Source of the DNA: Limanda limanda
Taxonomy: Eukaryota > Chordata > Actinopteri > Pleuronectiformes > Pleuronectidae
Direction of reading: 5' to 3'
DNA: 64,000 nucleotides
NCBI RefSeq assembly: GCF_963576545.1
Contig: NC_083642.1
Span: 1,606,005-1,670,004 of the forward strand
The translations under genes were made by a program, and so were the position numbers. The notes under the pieces are model-generated. The model made no database searches. It had not been told where the DNA came from and was given only the letters and a program-made list of their open reading frames with translations. The first letter of the stretch is position 1; each line of letters starts with the position of its first letter. Below are positions 20,910-33,532 of the stretch, piece after piece.

Positions 20910-22402
20910 CATGAATACATATATGAACTAAAGCCATAGACTATATATAATCGACGTAGGATGCTTGACGTCACCCATCGGCTGAGTGAAGACTGAGAGG
21001 AGGCTGCATGCTACCAGACGTGGCTGCTAACCGGCTAGCGCTGCAGTGTTGCTGCTTCAGGATGGTCCTGATCTTCACAACAAACTCACTAGAGGTAAGT
21101 AACCTTGAAACTACACAAAAAAACCTATTGCTTTATCAATTATCATAATCAAATGCTTACATGCCTCAAGTGATTTTTAATACGTAATTGTTAAAAAGGT
21201 TAACGTTTATTTAATGTGTAATGAACAGATTGAAGCAAATTAACTTCATTACTAGAGAGTTGTGTTTGGTTGTGACTTGATTTTAATTTTAATAAATTAA
21301 GTTAATATCAATACGCTACATGTAAATTAGACAGTTTAGAGAAGATTATAATCTCCACACACCAGTGTTGTAAACAGTTCTATTTATTACATAATTATGA
21401 TTTCTCTCTGAGAGAAGTGGAGACTTGATGTGGACTGTTTTCAACAGCTCTGTGGGAGATTATCACCTTGAATATTAAAGATGAGGTAGAAATACATTTT
21501 ATCTATTTGTACAATGTTTTGTTTCTTTCAGTACATTACATTTCATTTAGCTGATGCTTTTATCCAAAGCGACTTACAATATGTGCATTCAACCATGAGG
21601 GTACAAACCCAGAGCCCAGTACATCGGTTCTGTCTAAAATCTGTGGTGCTTCCACCTGCTGAACATAGAATAAACTGTAAGAACCAGTCTTTGCTGGAAC
21701 ATACAAAACATTCTTTTAAAGTGAGTTTCTTCTTCTCATTAGATGAAGCACTGCACCCCCTGATGTCTTCAGCAGCAACATGGTGGAGATCGGAAGCTTC
21801 AGGCTGGTCAACATGAGGACGACATGCACCAGTTGTGCAGATCACCTGCAACTGTTTTGGCAATCATTGCTAAGTGTCATGGATAATATAATTAATGTAT
21901 ATATTCATTATATATTATATATTCAAATGAACACTTATTAGAGCAATGTTTATCTTTTGCTTCCTGATTTGATACACTTTAGATAAGAACCAGTGTTTTA
22001 TTTTTCTTCTTTGCCATAAGAGACAGAACACGGTCAGCACAGCTGTGTCCTTCAGGCTCGTCCGTACCTAATAAAATAATAGGAAACATAAAAGTATGGC
22101 ATTATTGTAGAGGAAGTGTTACTTATGAACAAAGCTTGTATCCTTATTTTCTGTGGATATTCAACTACTGATTTTGAATATGGTTTTGTATTAAACTGTG
22201 CACTACCAAGACAATGAATGTAATGTATGGAGTTCTACCACATGATTAGTATTGCATATATTATTTAATACATTATGTATTATGTGCAATACTTTACTTT
22301 GAATGTTTGTAAGTGATGAAAACATGTCTGTACCTGGAGTCAGTGTTGAAGTGATGACTCAGTGTTCAGTCTGGTTGGATTCCAGTTGTCTCATGTTGGA
22401 CA
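20910..22402. other. Foreign DNA abutting pseudogene 5
   Basis: A2 counterpart of 8042-9535, including the CAAAGCGACTTAC repeat core near 21,565. No gene supported. Confidence 0.4.
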
Positions 22403-22410
22403 TCCTAGAG

Positions 22411-23575
22411 CAGGGGTCGGCAACCTTTTTTCACAATAAGTGCCAATCTGAAATGTTCTTGTTAATTAGTGTGCCATATCAACATTATTTTTAACATTAA
22501 GTTTTATTATATAACAACATTCACAACAGACATGTCATTTTTTTCTATCCATATTGGCTATATATATATAGAACACTTAAAATAATATGTTTCTCATTAT
22601 GACAATAGGTTTGTCATTAACCCCGCCAACCACACTCATATTAATAATTTCCCCACCCCATGACATATTGCACTGACACCATTTCAAAACACTGCTTTCA
22701 GTAACTCATTAACAAGTATTGCATTGGAATTGTCAAAAGTGGACAAAAGCAGATCAAACACCTAAACAGTACTAGGGCTATACAAGAATGTGACCTCATG
22801 AAAACATCAACATCTGAGTCAGAGAAAAAGAGGTGCACAAACAGCAACATATACAAACACATGTGTAGGGCCTGCAACAAATACAATTATGCCTATCAGT
22901 GGGCTCCCTGACCTTGCTTTCCTTTGCTGAGCTCCATTACCTGGGGGTTGTAGTTAGGGACTTTAAGTTGCACACATGCTTCGGAGTGGTCAGTGGGAGG
23001 GGCTGAGCAGTGAGCCATGCGATAGCTTGCTTCGGTCCCGTGGTTTTTGGCAGTGGCAAATATTTTCAGACAGTTGGCCTGCTTCTCATACCTGGACACT
23101 GCATGCCTGATGGATCCTCCCTTGTCTGCCTGGTCTTTGAAAGTTTTTTCGTGCTTGGTCTCAAAGTGGCGCTTAACGCTGGACGTTCGGCAAACCATAT
23201 TTTCTAAACATAAAGTGCACACAGCACGGTCCTTATTAAAAACGAATCCATAGTCTTCTTCCCATGAGGGCTGAAATGCCCGGGCCTTCAGTTTTTTAGA
23301 CAGGGGATATGCCATCGCTATTACACCTGAGCGGCTGCACTTCGCAGAGATTCATGCGGGACACTGTAAGCACTAGCGAGCAGTGCCGGATGGGAGGCTT
23401 CTTCTTATTATTATTTAATGGCGATTGGCATCCAGCATATGGTGCAATACTGGCCCCTAGCGGCTGGGAGGTGTTAATACAGGCTGCGTGACGGCAAAAC
23501 CTTTTAACATTTCTTTAATAGGAAATCGACTGCATGCCAATCATTGGCACGCGTGCCTAGGGTTGCCGACCCCTG
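22411..23575. mobile_element. Non-autonomous hAT element, A2 copy
   Basis: Same ends, and TCCTAGAG target duplication at 22,403-22,410 and 23,576-23,583. It was copied by segmental duplication, not by a second insertion. Confidence 0.92.
22896..23315 (-). pseudogene. hAT transposase N-terminal remnant, A2 copy
   Basis: 139 codons with the same BED finger; differs from the A1 copy at the penultimate residue (Ala for Ser). Confidence 0.75.
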
Positions 23576-24234
23576 TCCTAGAGGATCAGTCAACACAAAT
23601 AAACAGATATAGAAAGTCATACATGTGCCATGTTAACTCCTTAACAGGTGTTGAGTCGGATTTTGAGGTGGACACCATTGTTTCTTATACTCTAAACATG
23701 TTGCACTTTGTTTAATATGCACACCTAACTTGTTTATTTTGAAAAGGGGTTAAATAGATACTTTGATATCTTTTTGAGTTGCACTGCTGACTTAACTTAT
23801 AAGCCCTCTTTTTTATTTATTTTTTATCACGTTGGAGTTGCTAGTTTAAACCTACAGTTTTGCACTTTAATATTTGAGCCTTTGTTTACATTTTGTTTTG
23901 TGCTGCATTAACATAGCAGTCAGGCCTCTTATTTCAGAAACAATGAACCGTAACAGTTTGGTTACCAATAAAAGGTAAGCCTACTACTTCTTTGCTTTCA
24001 GCCAGCTACTCAAACAGACAAGCAACAAAATAACAAACAAACAAAATACACAGGCAAGTGTCGGCCTACTTTGAAATAAATTAAACACAGAACTTTGTAG
24101 GGCTATTTGAGTCCTCCTCATATTTGTGGAAAATGTATGAAATAAGAAGTACCCTATTTTTAAATAAATAAAACCAAATAGCTGCAGCCTAATCGTGTAA
24201 CGGACTAGGTTTATGTTTATGTTTGGTTTTGACG

Positions 24235-24360
24235 TATGTTCAGTAAAACACTGTGTTGAAGGAGCGTTCTGATGTCTGACGGTCAGTGAAGGTGACGTAT
24301 GTTCAGTAAAACACTGTGTTGAAGGAGCGTTCTGATGTCCGAGGGTCAGTGAATGGGTCT
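24235..24360. repeat. Tandem 63-bp duplication, A2 copy
   Basis: Same two units as at 11,368. The first repeat starts ACGTATGTTCAG here (ACTTATG in A1), making the two units slightly more alike than in A1. Flanks to 25,083 hold no supported gene. Confidence 0.7.
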
Positions 24361-25083
24361 GGGTGGGACATGTGACTGTTTGGACCAATAGGATGGTTGC
24401 TTGGAGATCGGGGCCATGTCTCTGATCGGGGCTCAATGAGGAAGTGAAGTGTTGTTGATGTGCGCGAGTGACGGATTTATTTTTTTTTTTTTAAATAAAA
24501 AAAACAATCGACGCTTAGCCTGGCGGGGGGGGGGGGGAAGCCTGGCGGCCCGCCAGGCCTATACAGTACTGGGGGAAACCCTGCGTATTATTCATCCGAT
24601 GTGAGTGAACCTCTCCACAGACTAGGGTGGTGTTCACTGACGGGGGTAGCACTGCATGAAAAGAAGCGTTTGTGTCAATCTGTGTCGCAGGAAAGTGTTG
24701 GCACATCCTTCGGTTAACGACTTTCACACGTATCTGCAGGCAGCAAAGGAAACTCTCAAGATTCCTGCAGTTGTCAAGCCTGAGAGCTGTTGTAAGGTGA
24801 CCCCCCTGCTCCTACGCCTAGAGGACGCTTTCACATGCAAATGACAATGCTCTGAGCTTCACAAATGCAAATCAGGATAGTTCCCCTCAGAGCAGATAAC
24901 ACCTTTTTCTAAGAGTAAACTAAACTATCTGGCAGAGTGAACCAGGCTGAAAATATATATAAAACCTGAAATTTTAAATTGTTCTTAAATAAGTAAGTGT
25001 GCTATAATGAATTACATTGTATACCACGAACAAAGGTCAATGCTGTCAAATTAAACAATGCACTTTATTTCAAATTTTTATTG

Positions 25084-25296
25084 TCATCCAAAACAATCCT
25101 GAATCTCAACCACTGTACAGAGTGGCATGATTACAGTCACTTTTTCAATTGTGCTAGTTAAATCCACAGAGGATTTTTTAACCACACCTCTACCAGCAAA
25201 GAAATGATGCTGGGTATGATCATCTGTGTCCTGTAAGCTCCAAACTTCTACTGGCTTTCCATAAAAATATCTGTCCTCCCAAAATACTGGCATCAA
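25084..25296 (-). pseudogene. Unrecognised 70-aa open frame, A2 copy
   Basis: Same translation as 12,217-12,429. Confidence 0.3.
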
Positions 25297-25834
25297 ATTA
25301 ACATGTCAATGGCAAACTAAACTGTTTTCCATGAATTATAAATGCTACCTTTTCACCACTACTTTCAAAATTGCTATGAAACATTCATTGATTTAATGAT
25401 TTATTTTTTCAGTGTAATATTTAATCCCCCATGGACTGCACAGTGACAAAACACAGCAGCCGGCTGTTTGGCTACAACATACATCTCCACTCAGTTTGAT
25501 TATTATTTTAAATATAAAGGAGACACAATATAGAGCTGAAATTCCTTCATAATTTGAACTTCAATTGTCTTATTGTTGTTATTAAACTTTCTCAGTATTC
25601 CATTAAAACAGTCAACACTTTTATCCAAAGCGACTTACAATAAGTGCATTCAACTATAAGGTTACGAACACAGAACAGCGTGAATCATGTGTGTAAATTT
25701 ACTAAACACCAGAAAAAATAAACTGGGCCTCAGTCACATACTCATCCCATATGAAGTAACCGCTGCTTTAAGATATGGAAACTGTGAAAACCTCACGTCA
25801 CCCGCTCGCGTCATCAGCTGATGGACTCGTCCAA

Positions 25835-26896
25835 TCAGAGCCTCGTAAACACAGTGCAGCAGCGTCGAGTGTCCCGCAGACAGGAAGCGGGTCGTGTTTA
25901 GCTTGTTCCGTACGAGTGACTCTGTCTTCGGGGTAAATAACTTGCTGAAGTCGACACGACGCTTTTCCCTGGAGGAGAAGATGAGTGCGTGGGAAGCAGA
26001 GCCGCGGGCCCGGTGTGGACGAGTCGAGGCGGAGAAGACGGGCGCACAGTCCCTGAGTTACGGTGAGCTAGAGCCGCCATGCTAACCACTAAGCTAACTG
26101 GTACATCTGAAAGCATGTCCGCCACTTTGGGATAGCGAGAAAGTTGCTAAAATACGAATACAGCATCGAGTGCTGGAGCAGATCTAGTGCATGTGTAAAT
26201 ATGTATGAATTACTTAGATAACAGTTTGTTCTCGTTAAGTTGCAACGTGACTTTTCTGTATGTTTTCACAGCCTCAGCCACCCCCCCCCCACACACACAA
26301 ACAAAGAGGCGTTAGGCAGAGACGCTGAAAGTCCGGATTTAAAGTGCAGAAAATGAAGCCATTGAATGTAAGTAACTGTTTATGAATTGTTTTGGTGTTT
26401 TTTTGCTGTGGATCTTCTAACGGTGATGCAGCGCGGCTATTTCCGTTTATTAATAATAAACTCATGTTACTCGTGTTGTTTTCCAGCTGCCTGTCCATGA
26501 CGTACAAAGACACACTATGAGCCAGTATGATCCGACCAGACCTTACATCAACATTGAGGAGTTGTCGGAGAAGAAAGAGGGTAAGGTTATATTCATTAAA
26601 TAATTTTCCAGTTACATCTATAGCTGTATGTTGTAATTGAACTGTGCTAATTTTACTGAATGTGTTTACAGCTGATTGAAGCGGGACAGATGACATGGAT
26701 CCATCCTTCCACAGCCAGGAGTGCACCGACCTGTGTCCCACACTTCATATAAGACTGGAAGCTACACTGATCTCACAGCTACACACCACAGACGTCTACA
26801 CACTGGAGAAGATTCAGACAGAGTCCCACAAAGAAGTCTTGTCATTTCAAGCTTCACCTGAGTTTTTGTACAATATTTTTGCTGTATGTAAATAAA
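25835..26896 (+). other. Candidate four-exon transcription unit (A2 copy)
   Basis: Exon 1 ends at 26,062 before GTGAGC (GTAAGA in A1); exon 2, 26,272-26,367; exon 3, 26,487-26,580; exon 4 from 26,672; AATAAA at 26,891-26,896. The exon 1 region differs by several small indels from A1, much more than neighbouring DNA, while exons 3 and 4 are unchanged. The start is nominal. Confidence 0.5.
26353..26679 (+). CDS. Putative 38-aa microprotein (exons 2-4), A2 copy
   Basis: Join 26,353-26,367, 26,487-26,580 and 26,672-26,679. An ATG replaces the ATT of A1 and adds MKPLNLPVHDVQRHT in front of the same 23 residues. Either A1 lost, or A2 gained, an upstream start. The exon 3 start at 26,517 remains available. 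Confidence 0.3.
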
Positions 26897-27920
26897 GCTT
26901 TGACTCCACATATACCTTGTTCACATTTGTTCCCTGTACAATATGTTCACCTATAACATCAAGCATCACATGAATGTTTAGTTTTAATTAACTGCAGTGC
27001 TTTTGGTAAAGGCTTACTAATAAATAATAATAAATATTAATATATACACTTTTATTATTAATATTGTGTGGGAGGGGCTTACCCCACGTGCGGAATGCTG
27101 TGACCCCACGTGTGCACTGCAATGACCCATAAGGTGACCAATAGCAACACTTCTACCAACCAATCACGAGTGACATTTAGTTTCAAGGGTCTGTGGTATC
27201 CTCCAATGGTGAGTCGAGAGAGGACTAGCCAGCGGCTGGCTCCGATTCATATGCTAATTAGATCACACGTCGCGATCGGTCCGCGCGGTGGAGCGAGCCC
27301 CCCCGCGGCTCTCTCCTTTGTTCTCCATATCCCCTTTAAGGTTCGCAAACGCCGATTGACTCAGCTTATTGTCACTGGCGAACGCCGAGGTAACATCATG
27401 AAAACAGTAGGTTACAGCAGGGGATTAGGCCTGTCCGTAGAGGTTCACTGTGACAATAATACTGCTTTTCGTCTAGTGTAACCTGTTAGCTCAGGTAACG
27501 CCGAACCGGAGAGTCAGCCTGTTTCCGGGGGACACTGACGCTGGAGTCGAGTAGCTTGCTGCGAGACGTCGTAGGGCCCCTCTGAATAATCACTACCTTC
27601 CAATGTTAACAGTGGCCTGTGTGCTTCACGCTGATTGGTGCTCCCATGGCACTGGTCTGCCGCTTCCCCTGTGTGCCCACGGCAGAGAAGTACGGCGAGA
27701 GAAAAGCGTTTCACAAAGCAAACACACAGACAGAAACACACACGAATCAAATGACTCCAAAACAAGACTATAATGCTTGTGTGTCTCGTTTATTGACACA
27801 CACATTCACGCTTCTTTGCATATAAAATAAAATAAAATATATTTTTGGCACAAAGTTCAGATTGCAGTATTTAGCTTTCTGCACACCAGCGCCATCTATA
27901 GTGTAGAAACGCCACTGGAA
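26897..27920. other. GC-rich promoter-like stretch, A2 copy
   Basis: Counterpart of 14,062-15,080; one difference is GCGCGGTGGAGC for GCGCTGCGGAGC near 27,285. No coding exon identified. Confidence 0.35.
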
Positions 27921-28763
27921 TCAATACAACATCACAACCTTCATGAGAGGAGAATTAACTACAGGGCTGTTCATCAGACAGTGTTTGTTTACTTTCATAA
28001 ACAGTTTATTAAAAATAAAGAGAGAGCAGATAAAGATAATCACTGGCTGTCGGTTCATTACAGTGCTTCTTTTTTCCTCTGTTCAACGTGTAATGAGATT
28101 GTAAAACAACACAACAAATTTCGTTGCTCTGTCCTGAACCTCAGACGGCCAACACACAAAAGAAAGTGATTATCTGCAGCGGGTGAAGGAAACTTTCTGC
28201 AAAAGCTTTAGGAGGCATGTGAACAAACAGTTGCCGGTATAGCTGAACTGCTCGTGCTGCTCCTGCAGATCAAAGTGAGGATGCAGAGCAAGGATGTGGA
28301 TGATGAAGAGAAGGCGATGGATGCTGTTATCTGTGTATGATGTTACACACGACCAATGCACTCGTCAAGTTATTATTCATATGTGGGGTTCAGGGTCGCA
28401 GCAAAGTTTTAAATCGACATGTTTCAACTCACTTTAAAGAACCTTACATCAGTATTTAGTCATAGCAGTAACGTTATATTTAGAATCAGAGTAAATCATA
28501 CAGTACTTCCTGTTTTCAATCACCAGGTCTCATCCTGCAGTCACAGTATAAGAACGGACGGAAATAAAAAGGTTTTCTACATTTGTTATGTTATTTCATA
28601 ATAAAACAGTGGTAGTACTGTATATTTACATGTATCTCATAGACTGCCTCACAACTTTATTAACCACAGGACCTGAAGGTGACTAGATTTGTCCTGACTG
28701 TGCAGCCAGCCCCCCCCCCCCTCCAGTTCCATATAAAGACAAGGAAGCAGAGTTATATTCAGG

Positions 28764-29750
28764 TTATATGTCTACAGGTTCTGCTTCTCGGTCCACTGCA
28801 ATCGTACTAACATCTCTGCTCCTCTCCACTCGTCCACACAGCCATGTCTTCTTCAAGCGCATCCATTTGCAGTGGCTGGTGGTGACGTAGTACAGCACGG
28901 GGTCCAGGCACGTGTTGAGGGTGACGAGGGCCATGGTGACCCGCCTGGCGTCGTAGATGCGGTTTGCGGCGGAGCAGGATGTCTTGATGACATCCCTGCG
29001 TACCAGGATATAAAGCAGATACACCAGCTGGCTGGGCAGGAAGCAGAGCAGCGTGATGGCCAGGATGGTGTGAATGACCCTTACAGATCTTTGGGCTGTT
29101 TTAGTCCTGATCATGGAGATGCGTCTCACAGCCAGCGGGTAACACACCAGGATGATCACGGTGGGCAGCATGGAGAATAAGATCAGGCCCAGCAGGTTGT
29201 ACACCCCCACACGCGTGTTCCACTCGTGCTTGGATAAGTTCTCGAAACAAGTGTGTTTTCCAGATTGGTTGACGTTGGCTTTCAGAGGCCCCAAGAGGAC
29301 GAAGACCAGCATCATCACTCCAGCTACACACCAGAGCGCCACGCACACGGCAATAGAGCACCAGGGCCTCTGCTGCCTCTGGTAGGCGTGAGGATGCACC
29401 GTGGCCATGTAGCGGTCCACACAGATACAAGTCATGAGACAGATGCTCATGTAGGTGTTGGAGTAGAACAGGACCCCAGTGATGCGGCAGGCGAAGTCCC
29501 CAAACACCCAGTGGTCTCCGTTGAGGTGGTAGTGGATCCTGAAGGGCAGAGTGCAGAGGATGAGGATGTCCGCCAGGGCCAGGTTGCTGATGAACACGCT
29601 GAAGGCTGTGCGAGGGGTGATCTTGAAGGTGAAGACGAAGAGAGCAGCCAGATTTCCAGGTAGACCCACGACTAACGCCAGGATGTAGATCACTGGGAAG
29701 AAGGAGTACTGATACTCCGCTGAGTTGAGGCTGCAGTTCGTTTCGTTCAT
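28764..29750 (-). CDS. Copy 6: P2Y/LPA-receptor-like GPCR, intact (328 aa)
   Basis: Closest to copies 2 and 4 and the only intact receptor of that subtype besides copy 2. N-tail MNETNCSLNSAEYQYS; loop 1 carries NGDHW, shared with copy 7 rather than with copies 2 and 4 (NKDDW); loop 2 reads LKANVNQSGKHTCFENLS. A Val to Phe change in GDVACR (GDFACR) sits next to the conserved TM3 cysteine, and a Leu to Met change lies in TM5 (FSMLP). The 328-residue form keeps the long tail ending EPVDI. The start lies after the acceptor at 29,789-29,791. Confidence 0.9.
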   Translation of the reverse strand: MNETNCSLNSAEYQYSFFPVIYILALVVGLPGNLAALFVFTFKITPRTAFSVFISNLALADILILCTLPFRIHYHLNGDHWVFGDFACRITGVLFYSNTYMSICLMTCICVDRYMATVHPHAYQRQQRPWCSIAVCVALWCVAGVMMLVFVLLGPLKANVNQSGKHTCFENLSKHEWNTRVGVYNLLGLILFSMLPTVIILVCYPLAVRRISMIRTKTAQRSVRVIHTILAITLLCFLPSQLVYLLYILVRRDVIKTSCSAANRIYDARRVTMALVTLNTCLDPVLYYVTTSHCKWMRLKKTWLCGRVERSRDVSTIAVDREAEPVDI

Positions 29751-29958
29751 GATGAACAATTGATTGGGGGGTTGTTTTGTTTGTGTGTCTGTGAAAGAAG
29801 TCAAATGAACGTGTGGGTTTTTTTTCATTCACACTGCTGCATCGCACACCGTTCGCTAACTGTAGCAACACAAACATGTTTCCATTCAGAGTTTTTCCAA
29901 TTTTAGTTTCACAAAATATTGGAAATCAATATTTTACTCATCGGATCAGTCACATGTC

Positions 29959-30800
29959 TGATAAATGCATAAATAAATACAGAAATCAAAAATAAATAGA
30001 AATAAATAAAGAAATGTATAAATAAATGTCTTAAATATATTTCCACATTTGTTTATTTCTACATTTATGTGTCCATATGTAAATGAGGTAGGAGGTCCCA
30101 AACTCAGTCTCGAGCAGGATTGGTCAACTGAGCCATACACACACACACACACACAGGCCCCGGAGCTCCGCCCCCGCTACACACTCGCTGAGAGACACAA
30201 GCAGTGACTGAGACTTGAACTCGTCACCGTGAAGCAGCTGCTCAGTGACTTTGTAGAACAGTGGAAACAGTGAAAACACCGAGCTTCTCTGGTCACATCT
30301 GCTCAGAGATCAGCTGCTTCATGGGCAGAGCAGAAGTTTGTACCGGGCTGGAGTTTCTGTTTCCTCCTCCTCTCTGCTCGCTCCTTGTGCTCAGGAGAAC
30401 ACGAGACGTGACGCTCACAGTTACTGACACCTTAATCATCCCAATAAAAAATAACCTGAACTAACCCTCTGAACTTGAACTAGTTCATTTTAAGTGTGAA
30501 CTGGCTCAACGCTGCAAACAGCTACTGGACACCAGTCAGCATTGAAAGGCAGAAGTAGAAGGGCTGGATCATTACACTCCTATGACCAATCCTGTATGAG
30601 ACTGCGGTTAGGCCCGCCTTTCTCATTAGCATACGGACACATATATGTGGAAATGAATGAATGTGGAAATAAATAAATGTGGAAATATATTTAAGACATT
30701 TATTTATACTTTTCTGTATTTATTTCTGTATTTATTTAATTATTTCCTTATTTATTTATATTTGTATTTATTTATACATTTATTTATTTATTTATATTTA
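29959..30800. mobile_element. Foldback element, A3 copy
   Basis: Same structure as at 4258; core frame 67 codons (30,261-30,464). Confidence 0.65.
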
Positions 30801-30823
30801 AGTCATGTATGATCCTCTATACT

Positions 30824-31329
30824 TATCACGTGCTGTGAAAAAGTATTTACCCCCTTCCTGATTTTGTATTTTTTTGCATTTTTGTCACACTTAAATGATT
30901 CAGATCATAAAACAAATTTTAATATTAGACAAAGATTATTAAGTAAATACATAATGCTGTTTTTAAATGATGATTTCATTTATTAAGGGGAAAAATCTAT
31001 CCAAACCTACTTGGCCCTCTGTGAAAAAGTAAATGCCCCCTTAACCTAATAACTGGTTGTGCCAACCTAAAAAAATGTGGTTAATCAGAGTTCATTCATG
31101 ATTTATCAAGGGGGGCAGTTACTTTTTCACATAGGCCCAGGTAGGTTTGCATAGCTTATTTCCCTTTATAAATGAAATCATCATTTAAAAACTGCATTTT
31201 GTATTTACCCGGGTTATCTTTGTCTAATATTAGAATTTGTTTGATGATGATCTGAAACATTTAAGTGTGACAAATATGAAAACAAATAAGAAACCAGGAA
31301 TGGGGCAAATGTTTTTTCACAACACTGTA
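30824..31329. mobile_element. Tc1/mariner-like miniature element, A3 copy
   Basis: Same ends as at 5125. Empty hAT target CTCTATAC at 30,815-30,822. Confidence 0.7.
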
Positions 31330-31664
31330 TATCTGTTTTGTTCAGGTATAAACTATCATGGACTTTTTTTACACTGCACACAACACATTGTCCTGTATTT
31401 GTTACAGAGTTTTTATCCAAAAAGAGTGAAGTGAAGTAACCAGAAGAAAATACTGACACAAATAAATGCAACACTTCCTCTATTGGTGTTTGTGAGACAA
31501 TAGATGTTTTATCTTACTGCTTTTATATTAGATGTTAAACCTCTGTGACTCTCCCCTTCATTCCAGGAGCTGTTTCTAAGAAGGTAAACGTGTGTTGTGA
31601 AAAATAAACCCAGACTAAATAGAGCAATAAACAAAGTATTTTGACATTAAACAAAGTCACTTAC

Positions 31665-31767
31665 CTAGTTCTTGAGAGTCTGATCTCCAAATGTAGAAAG
31701 CAACACCCGAGATTGTTGTGCTGCTGCGTTATCACCGTGCTGCTGCTCTCTGCGTTGTGTAGACCAT
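31665..31767 (-). other. Non-coding exon 1 of copy 6 with uORF
   Basis: Donor ACTAG|GTAAGT; MVYTTQRAAAR uORF; 5' end unknown. Confidence 0.5.
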
Positions 31768-31842
31768 GCAGCTCTTTGCTCAGGCTTCTTAATTTTCTTA
31801 AGAAGCCTGCATGACGCACTGTATGACGAAAGGAGCAGGAAA

Positions 31843-31882
31843 CCATTGCATGATATGAGGTTCACCTCATATCATGCAATGG
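31843..31882. promoter_or_regulatory. 40-bp palindrome upstream of copy 6
   Basis: Exact copy of 6142-6181. The 11-bp inverted repeat also precedes it. Confidence 0.65.
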
Positions 31883-32322
31883 CAGTGTTACAATGAGAGA
31901 TGTTTGGACGTGTGTTTAGATTACTATTAATCTGCTTTGAGAGTGAAGTTTAAAGAAAAAAAACTTTGCCTCGAAGTTTGACAGCACCACAAACTGGAGC
32001 CTCCAAAAATTATCTTACAGTTGAATCAACCCAACATCACAACCTTCATGAGGGAGGATTTACTACAGGGCTGTTCATCAGACAGTGTTTGTTTACTTTC
32101 ATAAACAATTCATTAGAAATAAAGAAAAGCAGAGAAAAGCCATCCTTATTTAAAGTTTGATAGAGAATAAAAGCTGCAGACCGAGACACTTTAGTTTAAC
32201 TAGGAGGCTTTAACAAGAAAGGATGGATATTTGAGATCGTGTTCATAGTGCATATTCAAGCCTATACCTTCCTTTTCCCAACCTTTCCAACCGGCTACAC
32301 GATCTGTATGATAATTACACGA

Positions 32323-32955
32323 TGTGCACAAAGAGGTCACACATGCTTCACATTTTATTTTTTATACCAGGCCCTTGGTTCATTGTGATTTCCACACGTA
32401 AGAAAAAACTCTTTTTTTTGTTGTTTTATAACCAGTGTTGGGAAATGGTTTTTGTGGAACCACAGGCCTCCTTTTCGGCCTACATGTACTGAAGACAGCA
32501 TGTTTCTTTCTTCTTAAGAAAGCCAAGGAACTCACTCTCCCAGAATGCTTCAGGTCCTTTTGTTCCAGCAGTTACACAGAGAGGTGTGAAAAAGCCACCA
32601 GGGTCAACTCCAATTGGTCACTCTGGCTCCATGACCTGTGAGGTCACCGGGGCCTATATACGACCAAGACTCCCTCTCCTCATTCTCTTTCCATCAACCC
32701 ACCGAGGAGGCAAGGTGCCCAGCCATTTCTCCTGCATCGCAGAGTGAAGGGCCTGGCTGCTCCAGCACATCTTCTCTTCCAATCTACAAGAGGAGAGCAA
32801 AGGTCTAGCTTCCAGCTCATCTTCTCAAGGAAACCTCATCTCAAATCAAGCTTTTCCAAACTCCTAGCAGCAACTCGATGTCCTGCAGGTAAGAACTTCG
32901 AACCAGCGACTGAGTCCACAGCTCAACAGAACAGCGAATGCAGAAACCTTACAAA
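32323..32955 (+). repeat. Promoter-bearing module (partial) with CCAAT and TATA boxes
   Basis: CCAATTGG near 32,609, TATATA at 32,655-32,660, and CTGCAG|GTAAGA donor near 32,889. Truncated at about 32,955, where it joins a duplicated fragment of receptor upstream DNA (GCAGCTCTTTGCTCAGG). Confidence 0.55.
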
Positions 32956-33032
32956 ATGGCAGCAGCTCTTTGCTCAGGCTTCTTAATTTTCTTAAGAAGC
33001 CTGCATGACTGTATGACGAAAGGAGCAGGAAA

Positions 33033-33072
33033 CCATTGCATGATATGAGGTTCACCTCATGTCATGCAATGG
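33033..33072. promoter_or_regulatory. Palindrome variant in duplicated upstream fragment
   Basis: Left arm as in A, right arm with one change (ATGTC for ATATC), leaving one T:G position. There is no receptor exon 1 next to it: this is an orphan duplicate of a receptor upstream region. Confidence 0.6.
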
Positions 33073-33532
33073 CAGTGTTACAATGATAGACTGAATTATC
33101 ATGAATTTGTTGCCTTGTTTGGACGTGTTTAGATTATTATGAATCTGCTTTGAGAGTGAAGTTTAAAGAAAAAAAACTTCCCCTCGAAGTTGACAGCACC
33201 ACAAACTGCAGCTTCCTAAATGATCTTACAGTTGAACCAACCCAACATCACAACCTTCATGAGGGAGGATTTACTACAGGGCTGTTCATCAGACAGTGTT
33301 TGTGAACTTTCATAAACAATTCATTAGAAATAAAGAAAAGCAGAGAAAAGCCATCCTTATTTAAAGTTTGATCGAGAATAAAAGCTGCAGACCGAGACAC
33401 TTTAGTTTAACTAGGAGGCTTTAACAAGAATCGATGGATTTTTAAGGCCATGTTCACAGTGCATATTCAAGCATATACCTTCCTTTCCCAGTATTTCCAA
33501 CTGGCTACACAATCTGTATGATAATTACACGA

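Larger units (their letters stand above)
15081..27920. repeat. Segmental repeat A2 (about 12.84 kb)
   Basis: Second copy of A1 with the same gene order. Differences seen are scattered substitutions and microsatellite changes, such as a shorter CA tract near 17,300 and a 6-bp insertion at about 17,582 inside the foldback element. Confidence 0.85.
29789..31664 (-). other. Intron 1 of copy 6 (1,876 bp)
   Basis: Donor GTAAGT at 31,659-31,664. Carries the foldback and Tc1-like elements. Confidence 0.65.
27921..32645. repeat. Partial segmental repeat A3
   Basis: Third copy of the left end of A, carrying copy 6 and its upstream region. It ends inside the promoter module, which here continues past GAGGTCA with its TATA box rather than jumping to a pseudogene flank. 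Confidence 0.8.
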
